Below, piece by piece: positions 37,372 through 49,645 of a stretch of DNA of 64,000 nucleotides. The position numbers and the translations under genes are program-made. The stretch is from assembly GCA_025529335.1 (NCBI GenBank), contig JAMYHX010000014.1, positions 1 through 64,000 of the forward strand, read 5' to 3'. Source of the stretch: Rhizopus sp. PT2906. Taxonomy: Eukaryota; Mucoromycota; Mucoromycetes; Mucorales; Rhizopodaceae. Positions within the stretch are counted from its first letter, which is position 1. Every line of letters starts with the position of its first letter. A model generated the notes under the pieces. The model saw only the letters and a list, made by a program, of their open reading frames with translations. It had not been told where the DNA came from and ran no database searches.

Positions 37372-37951
37372 CCAAGTAGAGGGAAAAAAAAGAAATCCAG
37401 GATTATTTATATAGAAAATTATCGTTAGCTACAGTGACAATTTGTGTTGCACTGCATGATCAAGATTCTGAACAAGCTTGGTCTCACACCACCACAACAG
37501 CTGACATGTGGTAATAAACAGCTTTGTGGATAATTCTTTTGCTGAAAATGGACATTGTTATGTGAAACGCGAATAAAAACAAACAGCCAAGATCAATTGA
37601 CTCCTCTAATGATATTCGAACCCTTTTGTAAAATTGACATTGAAGTTATCATGTATGATTACCGTGTTGCAATTTAAGGTCATACGCTTACTAAGCCTTT
37701 TGACAAGGCTCTTTTGTCTTACCTTGGAACAAGACATTTGATAGGACGCATTGACCTCTTTCCTTTTCAGAAGCGACATGATCAAAGAGGCTTGACTGTA
37801 GAATTGCTTAATTATTTGAAAAAGCAAAAAAAAAAAAAAAAAAGTAGAAAAAAAAAGGACGAGGTTTATGAGGTTATTATTATATATATGTGTGTAAAGA
37901 AGAGGAAGAAAAAAAAGAGTGAGAACAATGTATTTACTCTCTCTTTTTTTT
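37372..37951. other. Spacer with poly-A and purine runs
   Basis: Promoter side of the Cys/Pro-rich gene and 3' flank of the CaaX-protein gene. A long A run lies at about 37827-37843 and a purine-rich stretch near 37900-37920. Minus-strand open frames here look like chance. Confidence 0.4.
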
Positions 37952-39505
37952 TTACAAGATGATACAGTTTCTCTTTTTCTTAACTGCAGAGAAGATGTTT
38001 GTTCTAATTTGAGATGATCTCTTGGACTTCGGTAGTCCGGAAGCAACAGTAGAGTCAGGTTCCTGAGATGCATCATTCAAAGGTGGCTGTTGAGGCGCAC
38101 TATCAGTAATTGCTTGTTGAGAAGCATTTGCAGAAGCTGGTTGGGGTGCACTGTCGGTAATTACTTGTTGAGAGGCGTTTGCAGAAGCTGGTTGAGAAGC
38201 ATTTGTGGAAGCCGGTTGAGGCACGTTATCTTGTTCCGTAGGAATAGCAGAAGTAGCGACGTTTTGTTGTGTGTCTGTTGCTGCTGTTACAGGCTTCGTA
38301 GCCGTGGGCTGCTCGTTCACAACAACGGGCTCCGGTTGCTTTACTGTGCTTTTTTGAACGGGAGCAGTAGTATTGGTAGTATCGTCTTTTACACTTTCAT
38401 CAGTCGTTGTATCAGCAGTCGCCGTGCTAGATGCTGGCATTGCTCCTGTAGCAGAAGTGGCAGCAGCAACTGCATCGATGGTCCCAAAAGTTCCATGAGA
38501 AGCCCGCGACGTCTCGTACATACCTTTGTCAATATTTTCTTTGACTTGCTTCATGATGGAATCAATATCGATAAACTTGGACTGAACAGCCGATCGAACA
38601 CAACTCTCTTCATTGTCGGACAGCTCATGATAACTTTGTTCCATAGCAAATGGTCCCGTATATGAAGAGAATGTCTCTTTGGGTTCAAATGTAGAAGAGG
38701 GTGGTGGAGATATTGTGGATGTGGGTCCCTGGAAAGCGCTTTTTTCAGGTAGCTGAGGAGCGGCAACAGGGATTGGAACTAATGGCTGTGTTTGAACAAG
38801 TGGCACACCGGGTGCTTTCATCTCTTCCTGTTTCTCGGGGACATCAGGGGTAGCAGCAGATGGGAGCATATCCTCTGCTGGCACTGTAGGTGAAGGGTCC
38901 TTATCAGTATCTCTACGTTGTGGAGGCATAAGTGTACTTTCTTGACCACCTAGTTCCTCTGGCTGCTCAATAGCTCTTTGTTCGCCTAGTTCCTCTGGCT
39001 GTCCAACTGTACCTTGCTCACCTAGTTTCTTTGGCTGTTCAACTGTACCTTGCTCGCCTAGTTTCTTTGGCTGTTCAACTGTACCTTGCTCACCTAGTTC
39101 CTCTGGCTGCTCAATAGCTCTTTGTTCGCCTAGTTCCTCTGGCTGTTCAACTGTACCTTGCTCACCTAGTTCCTCTGGCTGTTCAACAGTCCCTTGTTCA
39201 CCAGCACCAATTACTTCAGGATGGTCAACATTCTCGGTGACCTTAGGCTCTTCTTCTGGTGTCGTAGGTGCTGTCACTGCAGCTTCATCTTGATTCAACG
39301 AATCGCTACTAGCGAATTCCCTAGTTATTCCTTCGGTCCCAGTTACTCCTTGGGTGACTGTCTCGGTTGATGGAACGGGAGCAGCAGGAGACTGTTGTAA
39401 AGATCCCGCCTTCTTGCTCTTCTTATTTCTTTTCTTTTTGCTTTTTGATACAGACGACAAGTTGTTCATCACTATGTTTGCAGGAGGAAAGGATGGTTCT
39501 GACAT
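37952..39505 (-). CDS. Low-complexity repeat protein with C-terminal CaaX box
   Basis: Single-exon, 517 aa, mostly disordered and rich in Pro, Glu, Ala, Thr and Gln. The N-terminus has a Lys-rich cluster (SKSKKKRNKKSKKAGS). About residues 103-186 form seven 12-residue repeats of the type EQPEELGEQGTV. A second Ala/Ser/Gln repeat region lies near the C-terminus (ASANASQQ). The end, KKKRNCIIL, is a polybasic stretch followed by a CaaX box; the final Leu favours geranylgeranylation, so the protein is probably membrane-anchored. I do not recognise a family. The long frame, ATG start and CaaX box make coding status convincing, although repeat length may vary between strains. Confidence 0.75.
   Translation of the reverse strand: MSEPSFPPANIVMNNLSSVSKSKKKRNKKSKKAGSLQQSPAAPVPSTETVTQGVTGTEGITREFASSDSLNQDEAAVTAPTTPEEEPKVTENVDHPEVIGAGEQGTVEQPEELGEQGTVEQPEELGEQRAIEQPEELGEQGTVEQPKKLGEQGTVEQPKKLGEQGTVGQPEELGEQRAIEQPEELGGQESTLMPPQRRDTDKDPSPTVPAEDMLPSAATPDVPEKQEEMKAPGVPLVQTQPLVPIPVAAPQLPEKSAFQGPTSTISPPPSSTFEPKETFSSYTGPFAMEQSYHELSDNEESCVRSAVQSKFIDIDSIMKQVKENIDKGMYETSRASHGTFGTIDAVAAATSATGAMPASSTATADTTTDESVKDDTTNTTAPVQKSTVKQPEPVVVNEQPTATKPVTAATDTQQNVATSAIPTEQDNVPQPASTNASQPASANASQQVITDSAPQPASANASQQAITDSAPQQPPLNDASQEPDSTVASGLPKSKRSSQIRTNIFSAVKKKRNCIIL
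38949..39200 (-). repeat. Seven 36-bp tandem repeats inside the CaaX-protein gene
   Basis: Seven 36-bp units encode the EQPEELGEQGTV-type repeat. The units differ mainly in third positions and in a switch between two versions (GTVEQP and RAIEQP types), suggesting duplication or conversion between units. Confidence 0.9.
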
Positions 39506-39949
39506 TTTTTGCTTGTTAAAAAACTAGCGAAAGGAATTTGATAATTTATAAATGATGGGCTCTAGTTGGCTTTATAACGAAATCATCTAGCAACTTTAGC
39601 TTAGTTTTGCTATACAGAAGGCAAAAAAAAAAAAAAATAAATGAAAAATTCTTGTAATAAGGGTGTGTGTTTGCGCACGCGTCCCATTCCTGACTATACG
39701 CTTTGCTTACAACAGATCTTTTATATATATATATATATATATATCACTTGCTGTTTTAAAAAATCAAGATGGGGATTTTGTTTGTCAAATATGCCATACA
39801 CCTTTTCGAAATCACAAACATTTCAGAAACACTTACAATAGATAACACATCATGACGTATAGCAGTGATCAGACAATTGAAATAAACACTGTTTTTTTTT
39901 TGGTTGTAGGAAGGGGGGGGTTTATTCCAATTATAGAGCTCAATTATGA
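39506..39949. other. Spacer with a partial zinc-finger-like fragment
   Basis: Contains a TA microsatellite near 39722-39743 and a short frame at about 39770-39845 with DFVCQICHTPFRNHKHF. This looks like half of a C2H2 finger whose last His is missing. No full gene is supported; it could be a leftover exon. Confidence 0.3.
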
Positions 39950-41062
39950 TTACAGTTTTTTTTTACGCTTAATGAACGAATCCGAAAGTGTATTCACCGC
40001 TGCTTCTTTGCTATTCACTTGTTCTCTCTTTCGCTTAATCTGCATACTTGAGAGCGTATTGACCACAGGCTGCTTACTTTTTGTTTGTTCCAAGGGACTG
40101 CTTTGTTCAACCGTAATCTCAAATTCGCATTCTTTAGAATATATCTTTTCAATTTCCTTGACTGCAGTCTGAGTAGATGATAGAATGGATTCCTTATTGT
40201 GAAAGTCCAAGAACATGAGCTTGTTCCAAAACTCTGTAAACTTGTCATCTTTTTCCTTTTCCTTTCCGGCTTTTTTTTCTTCCAATACACAGCCATTGAC
40301 TTTGAGCTCGAAAAAACCGGTGATTTTACCAGATCCGCATTCTTCGCTAAATGCTAGTAACTCCCAAAATCCCTTCACAGACAAATCATCATCTACATGA
40401 TCCTTCAAGAACCGCGCCTTGGCATCATCCTCAAATCGTGGAATCACGTCTATGGCCTTTGCATCTGGAGAATAAGAGCTTCCATACGTCCAGTCGAATG
40501 CAGCCTCCCATTGTCGCTTTCTTGCTCCAATCTCAATCAGAGCACTGGACTCATCCTCTACTCCAGGCACGAACCACCAACCTTTTTCGGCGTTGGGAGC
40601 CTTATTGAGTGTATGAAGCCACCAAGAGACAAGGTCGCGGTCGGACAGGATGACCTTGTCCGTGTTCTTGGCCGAGTTGGCAAACAGATATTGAGGTTGT
40701 GCTCTTGCAAACACAAATACGGTGCTATTGGACGGTAAGCTCGCTATATAGGCCAAGACAAGTTGTCTCGTCACCCCTCTCGTTTCTTCGGTTGTCATAG
40801 TCGTATCCACCTTGGAGATATAAATCATGTGTTCTATTTTATCTTGTTTTGAAATAGTGTATTCATATGTTTCCAAGCCAGATATAAAACCAACAGTAGG
40901 CGCGGAAACTAGGAGAAGACGATGTCGGTAGGATGTGTTGGATGAGTTTTTGATGAGTGGAGGTGATGAGTGTTGATCAGAGTCAAGATTGAACACATGG
41001 AATGTTTTATGGTTAGTATGTGTTCTTGAAAGAAATTGTTGTAGATGCTGTTGAATTAACAT
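39950..41062 (-). CDS. RTT109: Rtt109 histone H3-K56 acetyltransferase
   Basis: Fungal-specific p300-like acetyltransferase that modifies newly made histone H3 during replication and repair. Single exon, 370 aa from the ATG at 41062; the frame extends further upstream, but without an ATG. Family blocks are clear: YISKVDTT followed by TRQLVLAYIA, then FARAQPQYLFANSAKNT and LSDRDLVSWWLHTL. Later come RFEDDAKARFLKDH (the paired Asp of the active region), VKGFWELLAFSEECGSGKIT and GFFEL. The C-terminal tail is Lys/Ser-rich. Absence of introns is usual for such genes. Confidence 0.9.
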   Translation of the reverse strand: MLIQQHLQQFLSRTHTNHKTFHVFNLDSDQHSSPPLIKNSSNTSYRHRLLLVSAPTVGFISGLETYEYTISKQDKIEHMIYISKVDTTMTTEETRGVTRQLVLAYIASLPSNSTVFVFARAQPQYLFANSAKNTDKVILSDRDLVSWWLHTLNKAPNAEKGWWFVPGVEDESSALIEIGARKRQWEAAFDWTYGSSYSPDAKAIDVIPRFEDDAKARFLKDHVDDDLSVKGFWELLAFSEECGSGKITGFFELKVNGCVLEEKKAGKEKEKDDKFTEFWNKLMFLDFHNKESILSSTQTAVKEIEKIYSKECEFEITVEQSSPLEQTKSKQPVVNTLSSMQIKRKREQVNSKEAAVNTLSDSFIKRKKKL

Positions 41063-42903
41063 TAAGGAGAGAAACACATGTACAGCTGCGTCTTTTTTTT
41101 TTTCTGCCGGACTTTTTGACAACAGATAATAACATTCTTCCTTGAAAAAGACAATGTATGTAAACAACTGGTCAGAATGTTAGTTATTCATTGAAGCTCA
41201 TGCAATAGAAAGCAAAATATCCATATTTAAAGCGGGTCTGTTTGTGTTTGATAAAACAAATGTGCCTGAACACTAAATAAGCCCTAAATAAAGCTCGTCT
41301 TGTCCTTATTATTTACTAATGATGCATAGAAACAAAAGAATATAAAAGAATTATTGAAAAAACACGATCTCTCTTTTATACTAAAACGGATTCATGTAGG
41401 CGCTGTTACCATGGCTATTTACTATTGGCTATAAGCATATTTTACTCTTCTTGATTAAATGGATGTACTCTGTTCCTCTTTGTTTATTAATCATTTTTTT
41501 ATAAATGCATAAACTACATGACCTCTCCTCCGTATGCTGATCTGCTTAAACTGATGAGATAACGCTAGCTTAATAGGAAAAGGGCACATGTAAGCTCACT
41601 TTGGCTAGGATTGTCTAAACAAGGATAAACAAATCATTGAGATCTTTTTTGGTCAGAGTGATATTTTGGTTGAGGTTAGGACGAGAGAGATATTACACAG
41701 CTTTTGATACTGCCCCAAATAGATCAAAGAGAAAAAAAAAGACAAGGAATACAAGAAAATAGACAGACTATTTATTTAGAAATGATCATATACTGTTTAT
41801 GGCTTTGACAACATCAGAAATTATATCGTATCTGATCTGTGTTTATTTTAAAAAAGTAATATTACCACATTATTATTAGCTTATGCATGATCACTCTGTG
41901 ATAACTAATTCACTTGTTCTAAAGCTAACGTGTGTTGAATCCAGCGATATGGCCTTTGCAAGCTTTTTGTTTGAGCGTTGGACAGGAATCAGAAGCTGGA
42001 GTAAGTGATGAGACAGATAAAGTATGATGAACGAACGTACTTTGGTGAAACTATTGTTATGCCTCGATTTCTGCAAGCTTCCTTTTAACGTTCCCTCTTT
42101 CTTCTTTTTCTGTCCTTCTTTTGGACCTTTACGCTATCTATCATAAATATATGTTTTCTATATTCACATATCTTTTTAGGGTGTGTCTACTAAAAGAATA
42201 CAGCAATGAAACTACATGTTGATAGGTAATGGCGAGTTTTTAATTTCTTTTCCCTGATGCCAGCTTTGGGTACCTCATGATTTAATGAACTCGACTACTA
42301 TGTTAATGCAGAAGCCTAGAGCATGAAATGCGTTCATTATTTTAGGATGCTGCTCGAAATAAAGTTGCCTGATCACTATCTCTCCATATGGCACTCAAAA
42401 GTGTTGATTTTTCAATGATAATTACGACAGAGCTATAAAGCGCCGTTGGAAAGAGTGCTTCGGTATACTCTATTTTAGTTCAAACATGTAGCAGTCCATA
42501 GAAGAAAGGCTTTCCTTCTATCTCTTCTTTTTCCTTATCACTTTCATTAATGATTGGAAGGAAGCAGAACACTACAATGTCATGGGTCGTCTAATGAACA
42601 ATAGACACTCATGGATTTAAATGAAAATTATTCTAAAAACCCCAGACAATAATAATTATAGACATTAAAACGCTCATCTAAAGCCTATCTGTTATCATTT
42701 GAGTCAATTCATTTTTATTCCCTCATTTTTTTTATAAATAAAAAGCGCAAAATGTGCTTGTATGCATAAAAAGAGCTTATCATAAAAGAAAAAAAAAAAA
42801 AAAAAAAACTCATTGATAAAATATGAGTCAGAAAATGCTGAATTTCATTTCTCTCTCTTTTTATTTCCATTATCTTTCTTTCTTTCTCTTTCTCTTTTTT
42901 TCA
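41063..42903. other. Long spacer between divergent genes
   Basis: About 1.8 kb without a gene I can support. T- and A-rich runs and a C/T tract ending just before ATG 42904 probably include promoters for both flanking genes. Confidence 0.5.
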
Positions 42904-44515
42904 ATGTCTCGACGACTCTGTAGATCAGTCTTGGGATTAACAATAAGAGGTCTATGTAAAAGAAAATATCATGTAGGTCAAAAGCAAATTTGACGTATAT
43001 TTCAATCTAATCTATTTGACCTAGACTATTCCCGAACAAAAGGAAGTTCGTGTGAGTATAATTCATTTGGCGCCAGATAGTCTTGTTGATGCTCTTTTTT
43101 TTTTGTAGGAACTATTGGTCAATGTCATGGACACGACGCCCAGCAAAAGGGAACTTCAACACTTTTTAAAGAAATTCGGAAGACAAGACTCGTTTGGTTC
43201 ACCCCAAGACTATGTCAATGCACTCTTGGCACCCTGCTATCATCAACTGGCACTCACAAAAATTGAAGGACCATTCGAAAAGAATGGATGGCAAAATGTG
43301 GGGAAGACGTTATACAAACTTCAAAAGCTAGGTCTGACTTCGATCGTGGTATCTGATAATCCTGCCTGGACTTTGGCAGGACACACACCAAGTGAATTGA
43401 GAAAAAGAATGGTTCAAGAGAGCATGACCCTGGTGGAAGCGATTGAACAAGCAGGCGGTAGAGCCGCCTTGATCTACGGACCCACACTAGAACGATCTAA
43501 TTTTTCATCAACGTCGATTGATGTCAATCTAGACTTAATTTTATCAGCCATCAATAACCATCAGATACCCATTGTTGTGCCTATCCTGACTGAGGCAGAG
43601 GACAAGCAAGTGCCTGTCAGGGCTAATGATGCACTATTGGCACTAACACAAAGACTAGCTAATCAAGCACTCGATCCAAAACTGGTTCCTTCCAAGATTG
43701 TGATTGTAAATAAAGAGGGTGGTATACCCAATCATGAAAGGCCTGGGACAGCTCACAGCTTGGTTAATCTTCAAGAAGAGTATTCGGATATATGCACTGC
43801 GTTCCTTAGTCAACACCCAGAGTGGCAAACAGCGTATCCAAACATGTTGGAAAATTTGACGACGATTCGTGATTGTCTGCAACAACTACCTGTGACATCC
43901 TCTGCTGTCATTGCGCCTACATCATCTTTGCCTTCAGCATTGATCACTAACCTTGTAACTGACAAACCTCTTTATTCATCCTCTTTACCCGTCACGGATC
44001 ATACCCGCATCAACCAAGCCAAGACGACTGTCCTTCGACAGGGCGCAAAGATCAGCAACTTTCAGCAGGTGAGCGACCTCAACTTGTCAAGGCTTACTGA
44101 GCTTTTAGAGGCCAGCTTTCAGAGAAAGGTACATGTCGAAAAGTATTATGCGCGACTGGAACAAGTCTTGGCAGGCGCTATCATCGCTGGAGATTATGAA
44201 GGAGCAGTGATCATGACAAACGAAAGGCCAAGTCCAGATAGTTCATCCTATGCATACCTTGACAAATTTGCTATAGCGCCCTCAAGCCAAGGTATAGGAC
44301 TGACAGATATCTTGTGGAAACGAATGTGTGATGCATATCCTGAACTGCTCTGGAGAAGTCGAAAGGATAATGGAGTGAACAAGTGGTACTTTGAAAGAGC
44401 TAGTGGGTACCTCCGTCTCAAGGACTGGGTTTTATTCTGGCATGGACAAAATGGACATCACAAGATACAGGACTATGCTCAAATTGCAAACTCTATTCCT
44501 CCTTCCTTTATGTAG
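42904..44515 (+). CDS. ARG2: N-acetylglutamate synthase, mitochondrial
   Basis: First step of arginine synthesis: acetyl-CoA plus glutamate to N-acetylglutamate in the mitochondrion. Exons 42904..42972, 43025..43051 and 43109..44515 (500 aa, in phase). Exon 1 encodes a basic presequence-like start (MSRRLCRSVLGLTIRGLCKR). An amino-acid-kinase-like region covers the middle. The C-terminal third is a GNAT domain (NAGS type): YLDKFAIAPSSQGIGLTDILW is the acetyl-CoA loop region and WYFERASGYLRLKDWVLFW the terminal block. The middle exon is only 27 nt. Confidence 0.88.
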
Positions 44516-45178
44516 AAATTACGCAATACAACATTTTTTTTTTTTCAAGTTTCCTTCTAAATGACGCTAAGGACGTGGTTTTCTTGGTTACCTAAAATCT
44601 GTTTTATAAACTTTATAGTTACCTACAGCACATGTAGACTTATAGAAATGACCGCCATATCCCTGTTTGCATAAATTACTCATAAAATGTGATTTTACCT
44701 TTTTTTCTTCTTTGAAAAAAGTCCTCTCTTTTCATAACAATAGAAACAGCTTCTTTAGTATATGTTCTTTCTATGTGTTTACTGATGACAAAAACTAGAA
44801 GACATAGACTGTTTAAACATATCTGAAAGTTCTCGGATGTGGAAAATCATCATCATTGCGATAAAATCCGACCGATTATGTAAGCTACCAAAAATAGAAA
44901 TAGTATGTATCACTTTCGATAAAGATTAATTTACACCAAAGCAAAGAGCAAACAGTAAAAAGAGTTCCTGTTGACAAATAGAATAAGAGACCAAAAAAAA
45001 AAAATAGGCTCATTTTGCTCTTGTGTTTAAACAAAAAAAAGTGCTGTTCCATAAAGAGCGACAATGAATTGGACAACAAATGAAAAACAGAGTTTCAAGT
45101 GGCGCAATTTCATTTTATATATAAAGAAACTATCGCTTTTCCCTTTTCCCCCCTATTTTTTTTTCCCTGAAAGTCTAA
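44516..45178. other. Spacer with TATA-like promoter element
   Basis: No gene is seen. TATATATAAAG lies at 45116-45126, 53 bp before ATG 45179, and is followed by a C/T-rich tract, consistent with a promoter. Confidence 0.5.
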
Positions 45179-46577
45179 ATGCAACCAAGGGAACGACATG
45201 CCGAACTTGTAAAAACGTTGAGTGACTTTGACCGAGAAGATATTGGAGAAAGAGTGTCTGAATTAGCCAGTGACCTGAGAGATGTCAAGAATATATTAGT
45301 GACAGGAGGAGCAGGGTTTATGTAAGTCAATAAAACGCACATACATACAATATCTTAATATAGTATTAGAGGATCATTTCTTGTTAGAAAGCTTGTAGTG
45401 CTTTATCCTGAGTATCATATTTATGTAGTAGACAAGTTGGATTATTGTGGATCGCTGCATAACTTGAAGTCAGTCAGGGAGTTTCCAAACTTTACATTTG
45501 TTCGAGTAATAGATTATTACAAAAAGAAAAAAAGAAATACATAAAGATTGACAAGACAATAGGGGGATATTACTTCTGCGGATTTTATTACCTTTTTACT
45601 TAGGGATAAAAACATTGATGTCATCTTTCATCTGGCAGCACAGACTCATGTTGATAACTCTTTTGGAGATTCATTTGAATTTACAAAGTAAGAAAAAAAA
45701 GGAGAAAAAAAAGGTCATGGTTAACCATTGTGCAGGAACAATGTCATGGGAACACATGTTCTTTTAGAAGCCGCCAAGATTAGTAAAATTAGACGGTTTA
45801 TTCATGTCAGTACAGACGAGGTCTATGGCGAAGTTATCAATGGTGTACAGTATATATTTATTTATACATGACTAGACTTGCTTATTTTACAAAAAATTAG
45901 CCCGACTGTCCTGAAGATACCATCCTATCCCCATCTAATCCTTATTCTGCTACAAAAGCAGCTGCTGAATGCCTTGTCAAAGCATATCACAAATCTTTTG
46001 GTCTGCCCATCATGATCACTCGATCGAACAATGTCTATGGACCTTATCAGTATCCTGAAAAGATCACATCCAAGTTCGTCTGTAGTTTACTTCGTGGTGG
46101 AAAATGTTATATTCATGGTGACGGACATAATTCAAGAAAATATTTGTATGCAGCTGATGTAGCTGATGCCCTCGACATCATCTTCCACAAGGGAAGTGTA
46201 GGCGAAACTTACAACATTGGATCGCCTCTGGAGATATCAAACTTGGAAATGGCAAGAAGGTTAATACTCTTGTTTGGATATAAAGAGAATGAAGTGGATC
46301 AACATGTTGAATTTGTTAGATATAGAGCATTTAATGATCGAAGGTATGCAATAGATTGCTCAAAGCTAGAGAAACTTGGATGGGCACCTAGAATGAAATT
46401 TGAGGAAGGCTTATTAAAGACAAGTAAGAATAAAATAAAATTGACGTATATATATTAATATTCCTTCTAGTTGAATGGTATAGACAATGTACAGACACTT
46501 GGTGGGGCGATGTGAGTAGTGCACTTATACCGCATCCATTTAAAGTCATTCCTGCTTATGATGAAACTGCCATTTAA
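45179..46577 (+). CDS. NDP-glucose 4,6-dehydratase (RmlB/RHM-like)
   Basis: Short-chain dehydrogenase that turns dTDP- or UDP-glucose into the 4-keto-6-deoxy sugar, the first step to rhamnose-type sugars. Six exons: 45179..45321, 45370..45505, 45563..45687, 45736..45844, 45901..46423 and 46471..46577 (380 aa, in phase). Motifs: the NAD site GGAGFIGS (formed across the first intron), HLAAQTHVDNSF, HVSTDEVYG, then YSATK, which holds the Tyr and Lys of the SDR active site, and NVYGPYQYPEK. Nucleotide preference cannot be told from the sequence. It is a typical length for the family, with a slightly extended N-terminus. Confidence 0.85.
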
Positions 46578-46661
46578 ATAAATGAATAAAGAAAAAGAAA
46601 AAAAAATAGAAAGCCCGATTTAAGCGCGTCTCTCTCTCTCTCTCTTTCTTTATATACTTTA

Positions 46662-49574
46662 ATGTCACGTCTTACACCAACACAATCCCCTTCTGTCTTG
46701 AATGAAAGATACTTTCGATCAACCAATACAGCATCACCTAGTCCTACTGGCAATCCAGGTCCTTCTAAAAGAAGTATTCTATTGTCTGAAAATCAACTCA
46801 ATAATGTAACCAGACAAAACCAAAAAAAAAGCAACACATATACACTTCTTTAATAGTAATGTCACCCCAATTAGATTAATAAGAAAATTGCCAACATAAG
46901 ACATGGCACAGTACCAGAACCGATTGATACAGACATGTTGAGCACAGGTAAGAATATATAAAGTATATCAAAAGCATAATCTTATATATGCAATAGTATC
47001 ATCACCTGACCGACATGAAGAAACAGATAGAATAGATTCTTTTTCTGTTCAAATTCAAGAATATGCCATCATTGAGGACTTGTTATACATCTTACTGGTA
47101 AAAACACATGATCTATACATGTTTTATATCTACAACCTAACTGCATGTATATAAAGGGATTTGACGGTACCTATATCAAACGTGTTTATCCAAAAATAGC
47201 ACAAGATTACAACAGAATGGATGTCGATCAAAGACCTCAACTAGAAGATTTCTATACCTGGGATCAACTCACCTATACCATAGACCCAACCCTTGGTAAA
47301 AATATACAATGAATACCAAAAGAAAAAATACCAACTGTTTTCATAGATCCAAGTTTGAAGCATCTCGTAGAAAAGATACTACCGTTATCGACATATTATT
47401 CATCCATTGATGCCTTTACAGAAACCTATTCACGCTATGAATACGGTATGATCAATCACGCGCTGACGGCAGCCATCAAGACGTTCTTGAAAGAGTATAC
47501 ATCATTCATTGCACAGCTAGAACATCAGTTTCATACCAGTAATACGTTCACGCTTCATAAACTGTGGTTCTATGCACAAGATACATTACATAGTATGAAG
47601 GTACTTTATGATTTGGTGATGACCATACGGCTGGTCAAGGATAACGTGTTGGAGGATGAAGAGAGTGATGATATTGAGGCGGTGATTGAAGGATTGACAG
47701 AAAAGAAAGCAAGTGAACGCAAGATACCAGATCATCAGAAGGGAGGATACATATTAAACATTCTAGCAGAAAGACTCATTGGTTTAAGCGGGTAATTTTT
47801 AGATACATAATAGACAAGATCAGGACTAACACAGCAACAGTGATCCATCATGTAAAAAGATTTATACGTTCTTACTATCAAAAGCATCCGCTCCTTACTT
47901 TGATATGCTTCATTCCTGGATTTATCACGGAGAGATTATGGATCCATATAGTGAATTCATGATTGTCGAAAAGAACACAGTGAGAAAAGAAAACTTGAAA
48001 GAGGATTTTAATGACGCCTATTGGGAGATGCGGTATACGATCCGAGAGGGATCTGTCCCTGTATTTCTAGAACCGATGAAGAACCAAATACTGCTGGCAG
48101 GAAAATACCTTAATGTCGTTCGAGAGTGTGGTGTGATCATTGCAGACCCAGAAGAGATGAATCAAGTAGCAAACGACGAATTGAAAAAGACCTTTCTGAC
48201 AAACAATCGTACAAGCTTTGCTCATATACCCAGAAGCGAGGTATGGGATGCCGTGAATGGTGCTCAGTTTGCAAAGAATTTGGAAGTAGCGTACAAGTAT
48301 GCAAGTCATACGTTGCTGGATTTATTGATGAATGAAAAACAACTTATTGGACGCCTACGGTAAGAGAGAGAAAGAGAAAACATAACAAAAAAAAAACTGA
48401 TTTGGGAATGTTTAGTTCTTTGAAGCATTACTTTTTCCTTGATCAATCCGACTTTTTGACATCATTTCTAGATTTGGCTAAAGAAGAATTAAAGCAGCCA
48501 GCGTCCGATATATCACAGACACGACTTCAGTCATTAATGGACCTCGTCTTGAGAAACTCTTCCTCTGTTGCAGCCTACGACCCATACAAGGAGGACATCA
48601 AGGTGAGCATGAGTCATCTAAAGTTAGTACCCCAACTATTACGTATCATCAATGTCTCTGGTATGGAAAAAGAGATCCGCAAGGAATCGAGACAGTCGAG
48701 TCTGTTTGAAATACCTGGATTGGAAAGAGCCCAGAGCCTATCTGGCAGCACCATGTCTTTAAACACAAAGGACACACTCACCGGATATGATGCACTGACG
48801 ATTGACTATACCGTGACGTTCCCGTTATCGCTTGTCATCTCTCGCAAAGCACTGACCAAATACCAACTTTTATTCCGACTTATTTTATCATTGAAGCACG
48901 TAGAGGACTTGTTATGTAACGCATGGATGGATGAAAAGACTGCCCTATGGAAGACAAGGACGGTCAACGGCGAGATCGAGCGATGGAAGTTTCGTACAGT
49001 GTCATTAAGACACCGCATGCTTGCGTTTGTACAGCAGTTTACTTATTATGTCACAAACGAGGTACTGGAACCTAATTGGAGAAGATTAGAATCGAACCTA
49101 ATGACTGTGTCTACAGTCGATCAAGTGCTACAGTATCATTCAGACTTTTTAGACACTTGCTTAAAACAATGTATGCTGACGACAGGAAGACTACTTCAAG
49201 TAAAACAAATCATGGTCATATTTTACATCCATCTCATTTTTTTTTGCTGGAAATAGATTTTTGAGAAATTGATAAAAGCATGTATAAAGTTTACAACTCT
49301 AGCAGAGAAATTCAATCGAGTATTAAATCAGCTTGAAGAAGAGCAAAGTCAAGATGTGTTTGGAATGCCCAAGGTAGGACTCAAAGACACACCAACGACG
49401 ATCGTATTTGAAAATAGTCAACGACGACTTGGGGAAATTGAACATGCATTTGTTTATCATATGAATTTGCTTATTGAAGAATTACATCTACGTACGACAG
49501 AGGAGACGCAATTCTTGTGTCTTTTGGTTCGATTAGACTATAACCAGTTTTATAATAAAAATGAGAATAAATAA
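46662..49574 (+). CDS. SPC97: Gamma-tubulin complex component 2 (GCP2/Spc97)
   Basis: Microtubule-nucleation factor of the gamma-tubulin small complex at the spindle pole. Eight exons: 46662..46805, 46875..46947, 46997..47097, 47157..47295, 47347..47791, 47841..48359, 48416..49214 and 49257..49574 (845 aa, in phase). Family evidence: IQEYAIIEDLLYILLGFDGTY at the start of the GCP body, FDMLHSWIYHGEIMDPYSEF, which is typical of GCP2, and YTVTFPLSLVISRKALTKYQ of the gamma-tubulin-binding part. The N-terminal 60 residues are Ser/Pro-rich. Intron 7 begins GTCATA, a less usual donor. Confidence 0.88.
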
Positions 49575-49645
49575 TAATAAAAAATGAAATGGTTTATTTA
49601 CAATAGAGAAAAAAAAAAAAAGTGATATTTACACAGCTATTTTTT

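Noticed and set aside
39641..39845. A small zinc-finger gene
   Set aside because: Only half a finger is present, the last His is missing and the frame runs through a TA microsatellite.
41063..41167. Longer Rtt109 reading frame upstream of 41062
   Set aside because: The extension has no ATG; it opens with TTG, and the sequence does not look like the family's N-terminus.
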